A stretch of 64,000 nucleotides of DNA from Rhodobacterales bacterium HKCCE4037 (GCA_015689645.1 WVSM01000004.1:124001-188000); one strand, 5' to 3'; positions 26,076 to 36,548 are shown, numbered from the stretch's first letter. The notes: a model not told the origin generated them from the sequence alone. A program made the numbers and translations.

Positions 26076-26208
26076 TTGGGGAACTCCGAAAGGAAAAGCT
26101 GAGAACTCCTTGCAGAGTGCCGCAGGCTGGCGCCGCGCGACAGGTCAGGAAATGCGCCATCGAAGCCCGGTCTGGCGGTGGTCCGGAGCCGGATATGCCG
26201 GGGAACGT

Positions 26209-26856
26209 TCATTGCGGCACCTGGTAGGTGTGGGACACTTCGAGCCCATACCGGATGGACATGTCCAGACCCTCAGCCTCCGGGATATCCGAACGCCAGA
26301 GCACGATGTCGCCGCCATCGGTCGTGTCGCTGACAGTCGAGATCGCGGAGTAGAAGGCCACGGGCCCGCCGCGCACTTCGGCGTCGGGCAGGTCGAGGAT
26401 TGTGTCAGCGCCGGGAAGTTCGGGCGTGGCGAGGGAGCAGAACACGCTCAACGTTCCCTCAAAGGCGCTGAATATAAAGGTCCTCATCACCGCATCGCCG
26501 TTCACGTAAAGCGCCTGGTCGGCTGAGACCTGCGGCTCTTCCGCGATGAAGGCGACGGTGTCTTCGAATTCCGTGCGCCGTTCGTCGGGCGTTGCGCCGC
26601 GCAGCCCGGCGCGGATCGCCAAGGCCTCGATCAACAGGGCTTGCGCGCTTTCATCGGCGCGGCTGCCCGGCTCGACCCGGACCCAACCGGCCGCAATCAT
26701 CGCGTCATCGTGCGCCTCGATGGACGGCACCGGGCTTGCACAGGGCTGGATCATTTCGGGCGCGCCCGAAAGATCGAACTCGAATGCGCCTGCAACTCCC
26801 GCGCCCAACAGGATGGGCGCGGACAGGACGGTGCCGATGAGCCGCGAAAACCGCAT
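26209..26856 (-). CDS. Secreted two-cysteine protein, AGW subtype (2)
   Basis: 215 residues: a signal peptide (hydrophobic 5-24), then mature cysteines C39 and C140, 101 apart. The A-M-I-A-A-G-W segment follows the first Cys at the same distance as in the 24473-25081 protein, so the two are distant paralogues. It begins 4 bp after the sucD stop codon (26861), i.e. directly downstream of sucD. No catalytic motif is visible. The length and pattern suggest a periplasmic binding or structural protein. Confidence 0.78.
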   Translation of the reverse strand: MRFSRLIGTVLSAPILLGAGVAGAFEFDLSGAPEMIQPCASPVPSIEAHDDAMIAAGWVRVEPGSRADESAQALLIEALAIRAGLRGATPDERRTEFEDTVAFIAEEPQVSADQALYVNGDAVMRTFIFSAFEGTLSVFCSLATPELPGADTILDLPDAEVRGGPVAFYSAISTVSDTTDGGDIVLWRSDIPEAEGLDMSIRYGLEVSHTYQVPQ

Positions 26857-26860
26857 GGCG

Positions 26861-27742
26861 TTACCCGATCGCCTCCAGAACCGCTTCCCCCAGCGTCGCG
26901 GGGCTGTCGGCCACGACGATGCCGGCGGATTTCATCGCTTCGATCTTGTCCTCGGCGCCGCCCTTGCCACCGGCCACGATGGCACCGGCATGGCCCATGC
27001 GGCGGCCCGGAGGGGCAGTGCGGCCCGCGATGAAGCCTGCGACCGGCTTCTTGCGGCCCTTCTTGGCCTCGTCCTTGAGGAATTGCGCGGCTTCCTCCTC
27101 GGCGGAGCCGCCGATCTCGCCGATCATGATGATCGAGTGCGTCTCGTCGTCAGCAAGGAACCATTCCAGCACGTCGATGTGTTCCGTGCCCTTGATCGGG
27201 TCACCGCCGATGCCGACGCAGGTGGACTGGCCGAGGCCCACGTCGGAGGTCTGCTTGACCGCCTCGTAGGTCAGCGTGCCAGAGCGGGACACGACGCCGA
27301 CCGAGCCGCGACGGTGAATGTGACCGGGCATGATGCCGATCTTGCAGGCGTCGGGCGTGATGATGCCGGGGCAGTTCGGCCCGATCAGGATCGAGGAGGA
27401 GCCTTCCAGCGCGCGCTTCACCTTCATCATGTCGAGCACGGGGATACCTTCGGTGATGCAGCAGATCAGCTCCATCTCGGCGTCGATGGCTTCGAGGATC
27501 GAGTCGGCGGCGAAGGGCGGCGGGACGTAGATGACCGTCGCGTTCGCTTCGGTCTTTGCCTTGGCCTCGTGCACGGAGTTGAACACCGGCAGGTCGAGAT
27601 GGGTCATGCCGCCTTTGCCCGGCGTCACGCCACCCACCATCTTGGTGCCATAGGCAATCGCCTGTTCCGAATGGAACGTGCCCTGCGAGCCGGTGAAGCC
27701 CTGGCAGATTACTTTGGTGTTTTCGTCGACGAGTACGGCCAT
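26861..27742 (-). CDS. sucD: Succinyl-CoA ligase (ADP-forming) alpha subunit
   Basis: 293 residues. The CoA-binding Rossmann domain opens with [13 protein letters not shown], followed by [15 protein letters not shown]. The phosphohistidine is in [11 protein letters not shown]. It makes succinate and ATP from succinyl-CoA with the beta subunit (sucC, 29329-30522). Unusually, three small secreted-protein genes separate it from sucC rather than direct sucCD adjacency. Confidence 0.97.
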   Translation of the reverse strand: MAVLVDENTKVICQGFTGSQGTFHSEQAIAYGTKMVGGVTPGKGGMTHLDLPVFNSVHEAKAKTEANATVIYVPPPFAADSILEAIDAEMELICCITEGIPVLDMMKVKRALEGSSSILIGPNCPGIITPDACKIGIMPGHIHRRGSVGVVSRSGTLTYEAVKQTSDVGLGQSTCVGIGGDPIKGTEHIDVLEWFLADDETHSIIMIGEIGGSAEEEAAQFLKDEAKKGRKKPVAGFIAGRTAPPGRRMGHAGAIVAGGKGGAEDKIEAMKSAGIVVADSPATLGEAVLEAIG

Positions 27743-27752
27743 GTCTGGGCTC

Positions 27753-28271
27753 CTAGTGGGTCGTTGAGATGACGCCGCGGATCAGCGTCTGGGTCTGCGA
27801 TTGATGCACTTCGAAACGATGTTCGAAGGGCGATGAGAATTGCGCTGGAGTGCCGAACCAGTGAAAGGTCGGGATATTCTCGGGCGCGGTGACTTCGGCG
27901 ACAGCGCCCTGGCGTGTCGCCTCCTGCTGGATGGCGAGTATGGCTTCGGCCCCGAAAGCCTGAAGGGCCGCCGGATCGAGCGCGCGGTCGTCGACTACAA
28001 ATTCGCAGGAGCGTTGCGTCGTTGTGAAGGTCACACCGACACGCACACTTTCGTCGCCTCCCGGGCGGGTCCAGTAGAATTCGGCGGGGCCGGCGAAGGT
28101 TTCGCGGTCGAGGAGAGCCTCGTATCCGTCCGGCAGCTCCATCAGACCCGGAGGCGTGGCGACAAGGCAGGTTTCAGCGAACAGGGTGACAGCTCCGGAC
28201 ACACCGGTCTGGGCCGACGCAAGACAGGGCACGGACATCGCGGCGAGGGCAAGAACGAACCGCATCATCAT
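27753..28271 (-). CDS. Secreted two-cysteine protein, FAxxC subtype (3)
   Basis: 172 residues. The signal peptide ends at A-S-A-Q, and the mature protein has C35 in F-A-E-T-C-L and C89 in R-S-C-E-F-V, 54 apart. The pattern F-A-x-x-C then x-x-C-x-[VF]-x is shared with the next two upstream proteins. Three consecutive ATG codons are available; the first overlaps the upstream stop (ATGA). It lies 10 bp ahead of sucD, so it is co-transcribed with it. Confidence 0.8.
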   Translation of the reverse strand: MMMRFVLALAAMSVPCLASAQTGVSGAVTLFAETCLVATPPGLMELPDGYEALLDRETFAGPAEFYWTRPGGDESVRVGVTFTTTQRSCEFVVDDRALDPAALQAFGAEAILAIQQEATRQGAVAEVTAPENIPTFHWFGTPAQFSSPFEHRFEVHQSQTQTLIRGVISTTH

Positions 28272-28822
28272 GGCTCGATCGGCATCAGCCGCTCCACGAA
28301 AAGGAAGGTCTCTGTGCCATTCGGGCCGGGCCGCGTGCCGGTGTGGACAACGGCGATGCGGCGCGGGTTGAGCTGCCGCGCGCCCAGGAGGCTGGTGGTG
28401 TCCGTCGCCTCGTAGCGATCCGGCAAGGGGGCCTCGGTGCGAATGCCTTCGGCTTCCAACCCGGCGATCGCCGCGCTGGCGGCCAATTCGCCGTATTCAC
28501 CATCGAAGGCCACTTCGCAGCGGCGATCGGTGCCGATGGTGGCCGGACTGCCGGTGACGGGAGACGGCTCGACATCCGAGAACGGGTCGAGGTCGTAGAA
28601 GTCGACGCGCACGCCTGGGGCTGCCAGAACCTCCTCGGCGCGCTCGGCCGTCATGAAGGGGCTGAAGCAATTCTCGGCGAAGGCGGCGCTGGCGTCCTCG
28701 GCAATGGCGTCCGGGTCGCTCTGCGCATGCACCCGCGTCGCGGCGAGGATCATCAACCCCACGACGCCCGCGACATGGAGGCTTGCCCAGATCAGGCTGC
28801 GGCTGCGCGACGGTGTATTCAT
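28268..28822 (-). CDS. Secreted two-cysteine protein, FAxxC subtype (2)
   Basis: 184 residues with an N-terminal export signal (hydrophobic about 14-29, cut after H-A-Q). Mature cysteines are C52 in F-A-E-N-C-F and C102 in R-R-C-E-V-A-F, 50 apart. A helix rich in Ala and Glu follows the second Cys (A-A-S-A-A-I-A-G-L-E), as in its neighbours. It is coupled by ATGA to the next gene. No family with a known function is recognised. Confidence 0.78.
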   Translation of the reverse strand: MNTPSRSRSLIWASLHVAGVVGLMILAATRVHAQSDPDAIAEDASAAFAENCFSPFMTAERAEEVLAAPGVRVDFYDLDPFSDVEPSPVTGSPATIGTDRRCEVAFDGEYGELAASAAIAGLEAEGIRTEAPLPDRYEATDTTSLLGARQLNPRRIAVVHTGTRPGPNGTETFLFVERLMPIEP

Positions 28823-28865
28823 GCGACCCGCGCTCCGGTCAGGTGCCGCACTTGTTCATTCGTCA

Positions 28866-29321
28866 TCACCACTGCACCTCCACGCTGGCCCGATAGTACG
28901 GGTCGGCCTGGCCTTCCAGCCGGATGATCTCGATATCCTGCGCGCCGATCCCGACCAGCGCCGCAGCGGACTCGCGGAAGACGTCCGCGACGGTCTCGGG
29001 GTCGGCTGCAAGAAACACCATCGAGCAGATCGCACCCGCAGGGTTTACCGACATGTCGAATTGCTGGTGAAAATACGTGCCCGTCTCAGGGTTCGGCACC
29101 ATGCCCAAGCCGGTCAGCAAGGTCTGCGTGTCGGCAAGATTGGCGCTTTGCAGACAGGCCGAGGCAAAAAGGCGGGCGAGCACGGCGGGGTTCGCTGTGC
29201 TGGACCCGACCGACGGGGCCTGCGCATGCACGCTGCCCGCCCCCGCGCACAGCATTGCGACCGCCGAAACCAATCCGATGGTCCGGCGGCGCAATGACCC
29301 TGCCTGGTGGGGGGAGCGCAT
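28866..29321 (-). CDS. Secreted two-cysteine protein, FAxxC subtype (1)
   Basis: 151 residues from ATG 29321, chosen because the export signal (hydrophobic about 15-30, cut after H-A-Q) begins soon after. The mature cysteines are C56 in F-A-S-A-C-L and C99 in A-I-C-S-M-V-F, 43 apart. It starts 7 bp after sucC, so it is translated from the same message. With the two genes below it, it makes a run of three related secreted proteins between sucC and sucD. Confidence 0.78.
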   Translation of the reverse strand: MRSPHQAGSLRRRTIGLVSAVAMLCAGAGSVHAQAPSVGSSTANPAVLARLFASACLQSANLADTQTLLTGLGMVPNPETGTYFHQQFDMSVNPAGAICSMVFLAADPETVADVFRESAAALVGIGAQDIEIIRLEGQADPYYRASVEVQW

Positions 29322-29328
29322 GTCCGGC

Positions 29329-30522
29329 CTAGCCTTTGACGGCCTTGACGATCTTCTCGGCACCGTCCTTCAGGTCATCGGCGGCGATGACGTTCAGGCC
29401 GGAGGAGTTGATGATCTCCTTGCCCTTGTCGACGTTGGTGCCTTCGAGCCGGACAACAAGCGGCACTTCGAGGCCGACTTCCTTGACCGCCGATACCACG
29501 CCCTCGGCGATGATGTCGCAGCGCATGATGCCGCCGAAGATGTTGACGAGGATGCCTTTGACGTTCGGGTCGGAGGTGATGATCTTGAAGGCCTCGGTCA
29601 CCTTCTCCTTCGTCGCGCCACCGCCCACGTCTAGGAAGTTTGCCGGTTCGGCGCCGTAGAGCTTGATGATGTCCATCGTCGCCATGGCAAGGCCCGCGCC
29701 GTTGACCATGCAGCCGATCTCACCGTCGAGGGCGATGTAATTGAGGTCGTACTTGGAGGCGGCGAGTTCCTTCGGATCCTCTTCCGTCTCATCGCGGAGC
29801 GCCGCGATATCCTGGTGGCGGTAGACGGCGTTGCCGTCGAAGCCGACCTTCGCGTCGAGCACTTTCAGATCGCCGCTGTCGGTCACGATCAGCGGGTTGA
29901 TCTCGAGCATCTCCATGTCCTTCTCGACGAAGGCGGTATAGAGTTGGCCCATCAGCTTGACGCATTGCTTGACCTGCGCACCTTCAAGCCCGAGCGAGAA
30001 GGCCACTCGCCGCCCGTGGAACGGCTGATAGCCGGTGGCGGGGTCGACGCTGAACGACAGGATCTTTTCCGGGGTCGATGCGGCGACTTCCTCGATATCC
30101 ATGCCGCCCTCGGTCGAGCAGACGAAGCTGATGCGGCTGGTCTGACGATCCACCAGAAGGGCGAGGTACATCTCGGTCTCGATCCCCGAGCCGTCTTCGA
30201 TGTAGATGCGGTTGACCTGCTTGCCGACCGGGCCGGTCTGGTGCGTGACCAGCGTGCGGCCGAGCATGCGCTTGGCTTCATCGGCGGCTTCCTCGACCGA
30301 TTTGGCCAGGCGCACACCGCCCGCTTCGCCCGCGTCGGCTTCCTTGAAGCTGCCCTTGCCACGTCCACCGGCGTGGATCTGCGCCTTCACGACCCAGAGC
30401 GGACCGTCGAGTTCACCGGCCATGGTCTTGGCTTCCTCGGCCCGGGTCACCACCCGCCCGTCCGAGACCGGAGCCCCATATTGCCGCAGAAGTGCCTTCG
30501 CCTGGTACTCGTGGATATTCAT
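29329..30522 (-). CDS. sucC: Succinyl-CoA ligase (ADP-forming) beta subunit
   Basis: 397 residues with the ATP-grasp domain: N-terminal [28 protein letters not shown] and [10 protein letters not shown] near the C-terminus. It is the first gene of the long minus-strand operon sucC-(three secreted proteins)-sucD-(secreted)-DUF805-DUF805-(secreted)-odhA-odhB-MAPEG-MAPEG-lpd. A paired TGTGATCACA operator lies 111-141 bases upstream. Confidence 0.97.
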   Translation of the reverse strand: MNIHEYQAKALLRQYGAPVSDGRVVTRAEEAKTMAGELDGPLWVVKAQIHAGGRGKGSFKEADAGEAGGVRLAKSVEEAADEAKRMLGRTLVTHQTGPVGKQVNRIYIEDGSGIETEMYLALLVDRQTSRISFVCSTEGGMDIEEVAASTPEKILSFSVDPATGYQPFHGRRVAFSLGLEGAQVKQCVKLMGQLYTAFVEKDMEMLEINPLIVTDSGDLKVLDAKVGFDGNAVYRHQDIAALRDETEEDPKELAASKYDLNYIALDGEIGCMVNGAGLAMATMDIIKLYGAEPANFLDVGGGATKEKVTEAFKIITSDPNVKGILVNIFGGIMRCDIIAEGVVSAVKEVGLEVPLVVRLEGTNVDKGKEIINSSGLNVIAADDLKDGAEKIVKAVKG

Positions 30523-30632
30523 GGGATCGGTCCGTTCGTTTGGATATGTCTGCTTCGGAGTGGCACAACCAGCGGGTGCAATGAAATGGTTTTATGTCGC
30601 AGATTATGGGTTTCGGCGGAAAACCCGACATT

Positions 30633-30663
30633 TGTGATCACACGATTTGAGGGTGTGATCACA
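30633..30663. promoter_or_regulatory. Paired TGTGATCACA operator upstream of sucC
   Basis: Two perfect 10-bp palindromes TGTGATCACA at 30633-30642 and 30654-30663, centres 21 bp apart (two helical turns). The whole block is itself an imperfect inverted repeat (TTTGTGATCACAC...GTGTGATCACAAAA). The same pair with the same 21-bp spacing precedes sdhC (37592-37622). The TTGT-GATC-ACAA core resembles sites of FadR-type GntR regulators, but the binding protein is unknown. It lies between divergent sucC and the glycosyltransferase gene. Confidence 0.8.
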
Positions 30664-30767
30664 AAAGACAGATGATGGAACGTCTGGCATGCGACTCACC
30701 CGCCGCTTAGGGTTCCGCTCGTTACCGCTAGCACCTGCCGAGCGGGCGCCAGGATCAGGAAAAGGCC

Positions 30768-31781
30768 ATGACAGGCAAGCATCAATGGGGGGTCGTTGCA
30801 ACCGTCGCGGAACCCGCGCCGCTTGTGATGGCCTTCGTGGCGCATCACCTGAGCCTCGGCGCGGCCGAGATCCACATCTACCTCGACGCGCCCGATGACC
30901 CGGCGGGCGAGGTGCTGGACTGGCTTCCGCCGGTCCGGGTGACACGCTGCGACAAGGCGTATTGGCAGGCCGTCGCGCCGCGCCGTCCGCGTCGCCACAA
31001 CAACCGCCAGTCGATCAACGCCACCCATGCGCAATCTGTCTGCAAAGTCGACTTCCTGCTCAGCTGTGATGCGGACGAATTCCTGCGCCCCATGTCGGAC
31101 GTGCAGGCGCAGATCGCTGAAATTCCCGATTGGGCGACGTGGGCGAAGGTCTTCAACCTCGAACGCGCGATGATCCGGGGCGTACCGCAACGCACGATCT
31201 TCGACGGGGCGTTCAAGGTGCATTACCAGGGGCGGGACGACACGCCGCTGCGCCGGTCCGAACTTGCGCCGATGGGCTTTACCGGCCATGCGGCGGGCAA
31301 GCCGCTGGTGCGTACGAAGATCGGCATGAATATCGGCATCCACGTCCCGCGCCATGGTCATATCAAGGACCGCATCGTGCCGCCGCACTATCCCGCCGAC
31401 CAGATCGAGCTGGTGCATTTCGACGGGCTGACGCCGTTGCACTGGGCGGGCAAGTTCATCCGGCAAGCCGCCAAGACGCCGGACCGGCTGGAGCAATTGC
31501 CACCGTTCCGGATCGCCCAGTGGAAACGGATCGCCGCCTGCCTGCACGACGATGCCGCCCTGCGGGCGCTCTACGACGAGGTCAATGGCTACGACGCGGC
31601 GGAGTTGGAGGCGCTGGAGGACGACGGCTACGTCGTGCAGGAGACGTTCGACCCGTCTGCCGCCCTGGCCAGTGTTTTTCCGGGGCAAACCGTTGATCTG
31701 AGCCCCAAGGCGTTCGATGCGCTCTTGCGCCCGCGGGTGGACCAGTGGCTGCGCACGGCAAGAAAGAACGGGGCGGTTTAG
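30768..31781 (+). CDS. Glycosyltransferase family 2/92-like protein
   Basis: 337 residues. The N-terminal V-A-T-V-A-E-P-A-P-L-V-M-A-F-V-A-H-H-L-S-L-G-A and I-H-I-Y-L-D-A-P-D-D are typical of the DUF23/GT92-like group. The metal-binding D-x-D is in S-C-D-A-D-E-F-L. There is no signal peptide or membrane helix, so it acts in the cytoplasm, probably on a surface glycan. The gene is convergent with the LicD-like gene (4-bp overlap), and together with TagD they make a small surface-polymer module inserted between sucC and mdh. Confidence 0.82.
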   Translation: MTGKHQWGVVATVAEPAPLVMAFVAHHLSLGAAEIHIYLDAPDDPAGEVLDWLPPVRVTRCDKAYWQAVAPRRPRRHNNRQSINATHAQSVCKVDFLLSCDADEFLRPMSDVQAQIAEIPDWATWAKVFNLERAMIRGVPQRTIFDGAFKVHYQGRDDTPLRRSELAPMGFTGHAAGKPLVRTKIGMNIGIHVPRHGHIKDRIVPPHYPADQIELVHFDGLTPLHWAGKFIRQAAKTPDRLEQLPPFRIAQWKRIAACLHDDAALRALYDEVNGYDAAELEALEDDGYVVQETFDPSAALASVFPGQTVDLSPKAFDALLRPRVDQWLRTARKNGAV

Positions 31782-32644
31782 CTTGCGATCGCTTTCAGGA
31801 ACCGATCGAACTTCGCGTTCGCTTCTTTCCAGCCAAAGGTCCAGCCTTCGTTCGGCACGCGCCAACTCTCCCCGTAGTTGCAGACCAGCATCGCCTCGGC
31901 ATCCGCCGGAACCTTCAGCCCCGTGGCGCCATGTGTGACCAACGGAACCAGCTGGTCACGGGCCATCTCGCCGAACGTATGCGGATAGACGAACACCTTG
32001 TCCGAGCCATCGATCCATGCTGGGAACAGGTCCACACCAAACGGCCCGATCTTGTGCAGTTTCAGCGTCACACCACTCCAACTCGACCGCTCGACGCCGA
32101 CGCCCGCAGCGATGAGCCGGTCGCACAATCCGATCCATTCCTTGGCGGCTTCGTCCACGTCGCGGGCCTCCAGAAGGACGCCAAGGTCGATGTCATTGTC
32201 GTATTTCAGCAGGGTGCCTTCGCGCACGATGCCAAGGAGTGTCCCTGAGTTTGCAAAGACCTCGAGCCCAAGCTCTTCCATGCGCGCAGCCAGCGCCTGG
32301 CAATCGGTCAGCACCGCGTCCACGTCGGCATTGCGAAACGTTTCAGTGTAGGCGCTGCCATTGGGCAGGTTGAAACCGAGATCATCCTCGATCACCCGCA
32401 GGAATTCGTAATAGTCCGCCTCCTGACCGGCTTTTCGGCAGACCCGGCTGAGTCGTGAGATCAGTCGCTGCGTCGCGAAGGCCTTGTTCCGCGTCGCGCA
32501 ATGAAGAACGATCCAGGCCTGCATCCACGCGACATCATTGCGGTCGCGAACGGCCTCCAACGCGTCGAGCAGACGCTCATAGTCTGCCTTGGAAAAACCT
32601 TCGCCCCGCGCCTTTCTCCAGACCTCGTCAATCACTTCAGTCAC
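31778..32644 (-). CDS. LicD-like phosphotransferase (nucleotidyltransferase fold)
   Basis: About 288 residues from GTG 32644, which overlaps the tagD stop (GTGA). The LicD/fukutin signature is S-G-T-L-L-G-I-V-R-E-G-T-L-L-K with Y-D-N-D-I-D-L-G-V, whose aspartates bind metal. An N-terminal ~100-residue helical part precedes it. LicD-type enzymes transfer phosphocholine or a similar phospho-alcohol from a CDP carrier to a glycan. The coupled CDP-forming TagD next to it suggests CDP-glycerol as donor, an inference from context. Confidence 0.8.
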   Translation of the reverse strand: MTEVIDEVWRKARGEGFSKADYERLLDALEAVRDRNDVAWMQAWIVLHCATRNKAFATQRLISRLSRVCRKAGQEADYYEFLRVIEDDLGFNLPNGSAYTETFRNADVDAVLTDCQALAARMEELGLEVFANSGTLLGIVREGTLLKYDNDIDLGVLLEARDVDEAAKEWIGLCDRLIAAGVGVERSSWSGVTLKLHKIGPFGVDLFPAWIDGSDKVFVYPHTFGEMARDQLVPLVTHGATGLKVPADAEAMLVCNYGESWRVPNEGWTFGWKEANAKFDRFLKAIAS

Positions 32645-33099
32645 AACGAAGCCGCCTTGTTGTTCAGGGTCTCGATCAGGTGCTTGATCTCGCCGATCTG
32701 CTCGGTGCGCAACGCGTCCATATAGGCCTTGAGCGAGGTGGTCGAGACGTCGTCCGTACGCGGAAGATAGACAACCTCGCACAGGTCTTTCAGGTCATCG
32801 AATTTGCCGCTCCAGTCATTGCCCATGGCGAAGATGTCGATCTTCTGTTCCACGATGTCGGTGCGCTTCTGCGCCCAATCGCTTTCGGGCAAAACCGCAT
32901 CGACGTACCGGCAGGCCGACAGGATCTCGGCCCGTTGCTCGTAGGGAATGACGGATTTCTTGCCCTTTACCGCGTTGAATTCGTCGGTGGAGACGCAGAC
33001 CGTCAGGTGATCACCAAGGCTCGCCAGCCGTTGCAACAGTCGGACATGGCCGATGTGGAACAAGTCGAAGGTTCCATAGGTGATTACGCGTTTCGGCAT
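32641..33099 (-). CDS. tagD: Glycerol-3-phosphate cytidylyltransferase-like protein
   Basis: 152 residues. Nucleotidyltransferase motifs: G-T-F-D-L-F-H-I-G-H (HxGH), the L-A-S-L-G-D-H-L-T-V-C-V-S-T-D-E-F-N segment and the R-T-D-D-V-S-T-T end motif (RTxxISTT in TagD). It makes a CDP-alcohol, most likely CDP-glycerol, as donor for the overlapping LicD-like enzyme. A sigma70-like promoter is visible upstream. In Gram-negative bacteria such pairs decorate capsules or lipopolysaccharide. Confidence 0.88.
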   Translation of the reverse strand: MPKRVITYGTFDLFHIGHVRLLQRLASLGDHLTVCVSTDEFNAVKGKKSVIPYEQRAEILSACRYVDAVLPESDWAQKRTDIVEQKIDIFAMGNDWSGKFDDLKDLCEVVYLPRTDDVSTTSLKAYMDALRTEQIGEIKHLIETLNNKAASL

Positions 33100-33130
33100 G
33101 GTCTGCTCTCTGCCTTATTTTGTTGACCCC

Positions 33131-33159
33131 GTTAGAATCCACTCCGCTCGGTCGTTCAA
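33131..33159 (-). promoter_or_regulatory. Putative sigma70 promoter of tagD-licD
   Basis: On the minus strand TTGAAC (33154-33159) is separated by 17 bases from TCTAAC (33131-33136). Each matches four of six consensus positions, and the promoter sits about 30 bases before the tagD start. Confidence 0.45.
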
Positions 33160-33198
33160 GAATTATCTGGCCTGAAAACGAGGGCGCCGCGCCCAACG

Positions 33199-33227
33199 AA
33201 AAAGGCCGGGCGAACTACCCGGCCTTT
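33199..33227 (-). terminator. Rho-independent terminator of mdh
   Basis: On the minus strand AAAGGCCGGG (33227-33218) pairs with CCCGGCCTTT (33210-33201) and runs into TTTTTCG. It lies 23 bases after the mdh stop and separates mdh from tagD. Confidence 0.9.
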
Positions 33228-33249
33228 CAGATCTGTTGTCGTGACGCGC

Positions 33250-34638
<1,389 letters not shown>

Positions 34639-34917
34639 TCAGTCCCTTGTCAGGGGCGCGACTGATTGCCGGCCGAAGCTTGCTGCAATTCGGCGCCCGG
34701 ATTCCTCGTGGAACGACCTCCGAATGGGCAAGGCTCTGCGGGCCTTTGATGCCGTTAGGATGCGTGCAAAAAGGTTAATTCCCGGTGAAGCCGGTCGGAA
34801 AATGTGAAAATCCGCGCGAAATTTTGTTGCGCGACTTTCTGCGTTGCAGCAAGAGACTTGCGCTCGCAGAGCGAATATGGTCCCACAGGGGAAATGACCC
34901 GCAAGGAGTCCGCCACG

Positions 34918-35775
34918 ATGACCCGCCCCTACCGATCCGTCCTCTACATTCCCGCCTCGCGGGACCGTGCGATGGAGAAGGCCAAGACACTTCCCGTCGA
35001 CGCGATCATCTTCGACCTCGAAGATGCCGTGGCGGTCGAGGAAAAGGCCAATGCCCGCGCGCTTCTGAAGGACACGCTGATCGCCGGTGGCTTCGGCGAG
35101 CGTGCACAGATCGTGCGGATCAACGGCTTCGACACCGAGTGGGGCAAGGACGATCTGGCGACGATCGCGTCCGCCAGACCGCAGGCCGTGCTGCTGCCCA
35201 AGGTGAACGGCGCGGGCGATATCGAGGCGCTGGCCGACCTGCTGGACGCCGATCCGGATACGGCGGAGACGCAGATCTGGGCGATGATGGAAACGCCGCT
35301 TGGCATTCTCAACGCCGCCGAGATCGCCGCCGCGCCGCGCATGGCGGGCTTCGTGATGGGCACCAATGACCTGGCCAAGGACCTCGGCGCGCGGTCGCGC
35401 GAGGCGATGCTGACCTCGCTGCAACTATGCCTTCTGGCCGCCCGCGCCCATGGTCTCGTCTGCGTCGATGGCGTCTACAATGCCTTCCGTGACGAGGAAG
35501 GCCTGGCCGCGGAATGTGCGCAGGGGCGCGACTTCGGCTTCGACGGCAAGACCCTGATCCACCCGGCGCAGGTGGCCACCGCGAATGCCGTCTTCGCCCC
35601 CTCACCCGAGGAGGTCGACCTCGCCCGCCGCCAGATCGAGGCCTTCGAGGAGGCCGAGGCGCGCGGTGAAGGGGTGGCCGTCGTCGATGGCAAGATCGTC
35701 GAGAACCTGCATGTCGCCACCGCCCGCGCCACGCTGGCCAAGGCGGACGCGATCGCATCGGCGGAGGCCGCGTGA
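34918..35775 (+). CDS. mcl2: (3S)-malyl-CoA thioesterase / CitE-like CoA ester lyase
   Basis: 285-residue HpcH/HpaI (CitE) family TIM barrel: R-S-V-L-Y-I-P-A-S-R-D-R-A, I-I-F-D-L-E-D-A-V, a metal-binding glutamate in M-M-E-T-P-L-G and G-T-N-D-L-A-K-D-L-G. Its N-terminal region resembles Rhodobacter sphaeroides Mcl2, the malyl-CoA thioesterase of the ethylmalonyl-CoA pathway, more than the longer Mcl1 lyase. AAGGAG precedes ATG 34918. It leads the operon mcl2-nnrU-DUF1737-mch, whose last gene is another enzyme of that pathway, supporting the call. Other CitE-like lyases remain possible. Confidence 0.8.
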   Translation: MTRPYRSVLYIPASRDRAMEKAKTLPVDAIIFDLEDAVAVEEKANARALLKDTLIAGGFGERAQIVRINGFDTEWGKDDLATIASARPQAVLLPKVNGAGDIEALADLLDADPDTAETQIWAMMETPLGILNAAEIAAAPRMAGFVMGTNDLAKDLGARSREAMLTSLQLCLLAARAHGLVCVDGVYNAFRDEEGLAAECAQGRDFGFDGKTLIHPAQVATANAVFAPSPEEVDLARRQIEAFEEAEARGEGVAVVDGKIVENLHVATARATLAKADAIASAEAA

Positions 35776-36341
35776 TGGGCTGGGTTCTTCTGATCGCGGG
35801 CCTCGCGCTCTGGTACGGCGCGCACATGTGGAAACGTCTTGCGCCCGGGTCGCGTGAGCGATTTGGCAATGCAGGCAAGGGCGTTGTCGCCCTGCTGCTC
35901 GTCGTCGCCGTGGTGCTGATGGTGTTCGGCTATCGCAACGCCTTCGGGCCGGTCTGGTGGGGCCGCAGCGGCGCGCTCGTCGGCATCAACAACCTGCTGA
36001 TGATCGTGGCCTTCTACATCTACGCCAGCGGCGCGACGCCGCCGGGCCGCCCGCGCAACTGGGTCGGCACCAAGCTGCGCCATCCGCAGTTGACCGGCTT
36101 CTCGATCTGGGCCTTCGCGCACCTGATCCCGAACGGCGATCTGGCGTCTTTCGTGCTGTTCGGCGGTCTGCTGGTCTGGGCGCTGCTGGAAATCGCGCTG
36201 ATCAACCGCGCGCAACCGGGCTGGACCCCGCCGGAATGGGGCGGCAAGGCCTCGGAAATCCGCATCGCCGTGATCGGCGCGGTCGTCCTGATCGTGACCA
36301 TGCTGATCCACAATTGGCTTGGCGTAACGCCCTGGGGCTGA
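35775..36341 (+). CDS. NnrU family membrane protein
   Basis: 188 residues with about five to six hydrophobic helices and the NnrU/isoprenylcysteine-methyltransferase-like pattern H-P-Q-L-T-G-F-S-I-W-A-F-A-H-L and G-D-L-A-S-F-V-L-F-G. NnrU-like proteins were first noted with nitric-oxide reduction genes, but no denitrification gene is nearby. The ATG overlaps the mcl2 stop by one base (TGATG), so it is co-translated in the mcl2-mch operon. Confidence 0.85.
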   Translation: MGWVLLIAGLALWYGAHMWKRLAPGSRERFGNAGKGVVALLLVVAVVLMVFGYRNAFGPVWWGRSGALVGINNLLMIVAFYIYASGATPPGRPRNWVGTKLRHPQLTGFSIWAFAHLIPNGDLASFVLFGGLLVWALLEIALINRAQPGWTPPEWGGKASEIRIAVIGAVVLIVTMLIHNWLGVTPWG

Positions 36342-36344
36342 GAC

Positions 36345-36548
36345 ATGAAAATCTACCGATTGCTGACCGAGGATGACACCTCCGCCTTCTGCCACAAGGT
36401 GTCCGAGGCCCTGTCGAAAGGGTGGGAGTTGCATGGCGACCCGACGATGACCTTCGACGCGGCGCGGGGCGTCGTGCGCTGCGGGCAGGCCGTCACCAAG
36501 GTGATCGACACGCCCTATTCGCCCGAGATGAAGCTGGGGCAGCAATGA
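36345..36548 (+). CDS. DUF1737 small protein
   Basis: 67 residues, cytoplasmic: M-K-I-Y-R-L-L-T-E-D-D-T-S-A-F-C-H-K-V-S-E-A-L and G-W-E-L-H-G-D-P match the DUF1737 pattern (often G-W-x-L-x-G). It sits 3 bp after nnrU, and its stop overlaps the mch start (ATGA). The role is unknown. Confidence 0.82.
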   Translation: MKIYRLLTEDDTSAFCHKVSEALSKGWELHGDPTMTFDAARGVVRCGQAVTKVIDTPYSPEMKLGQQ

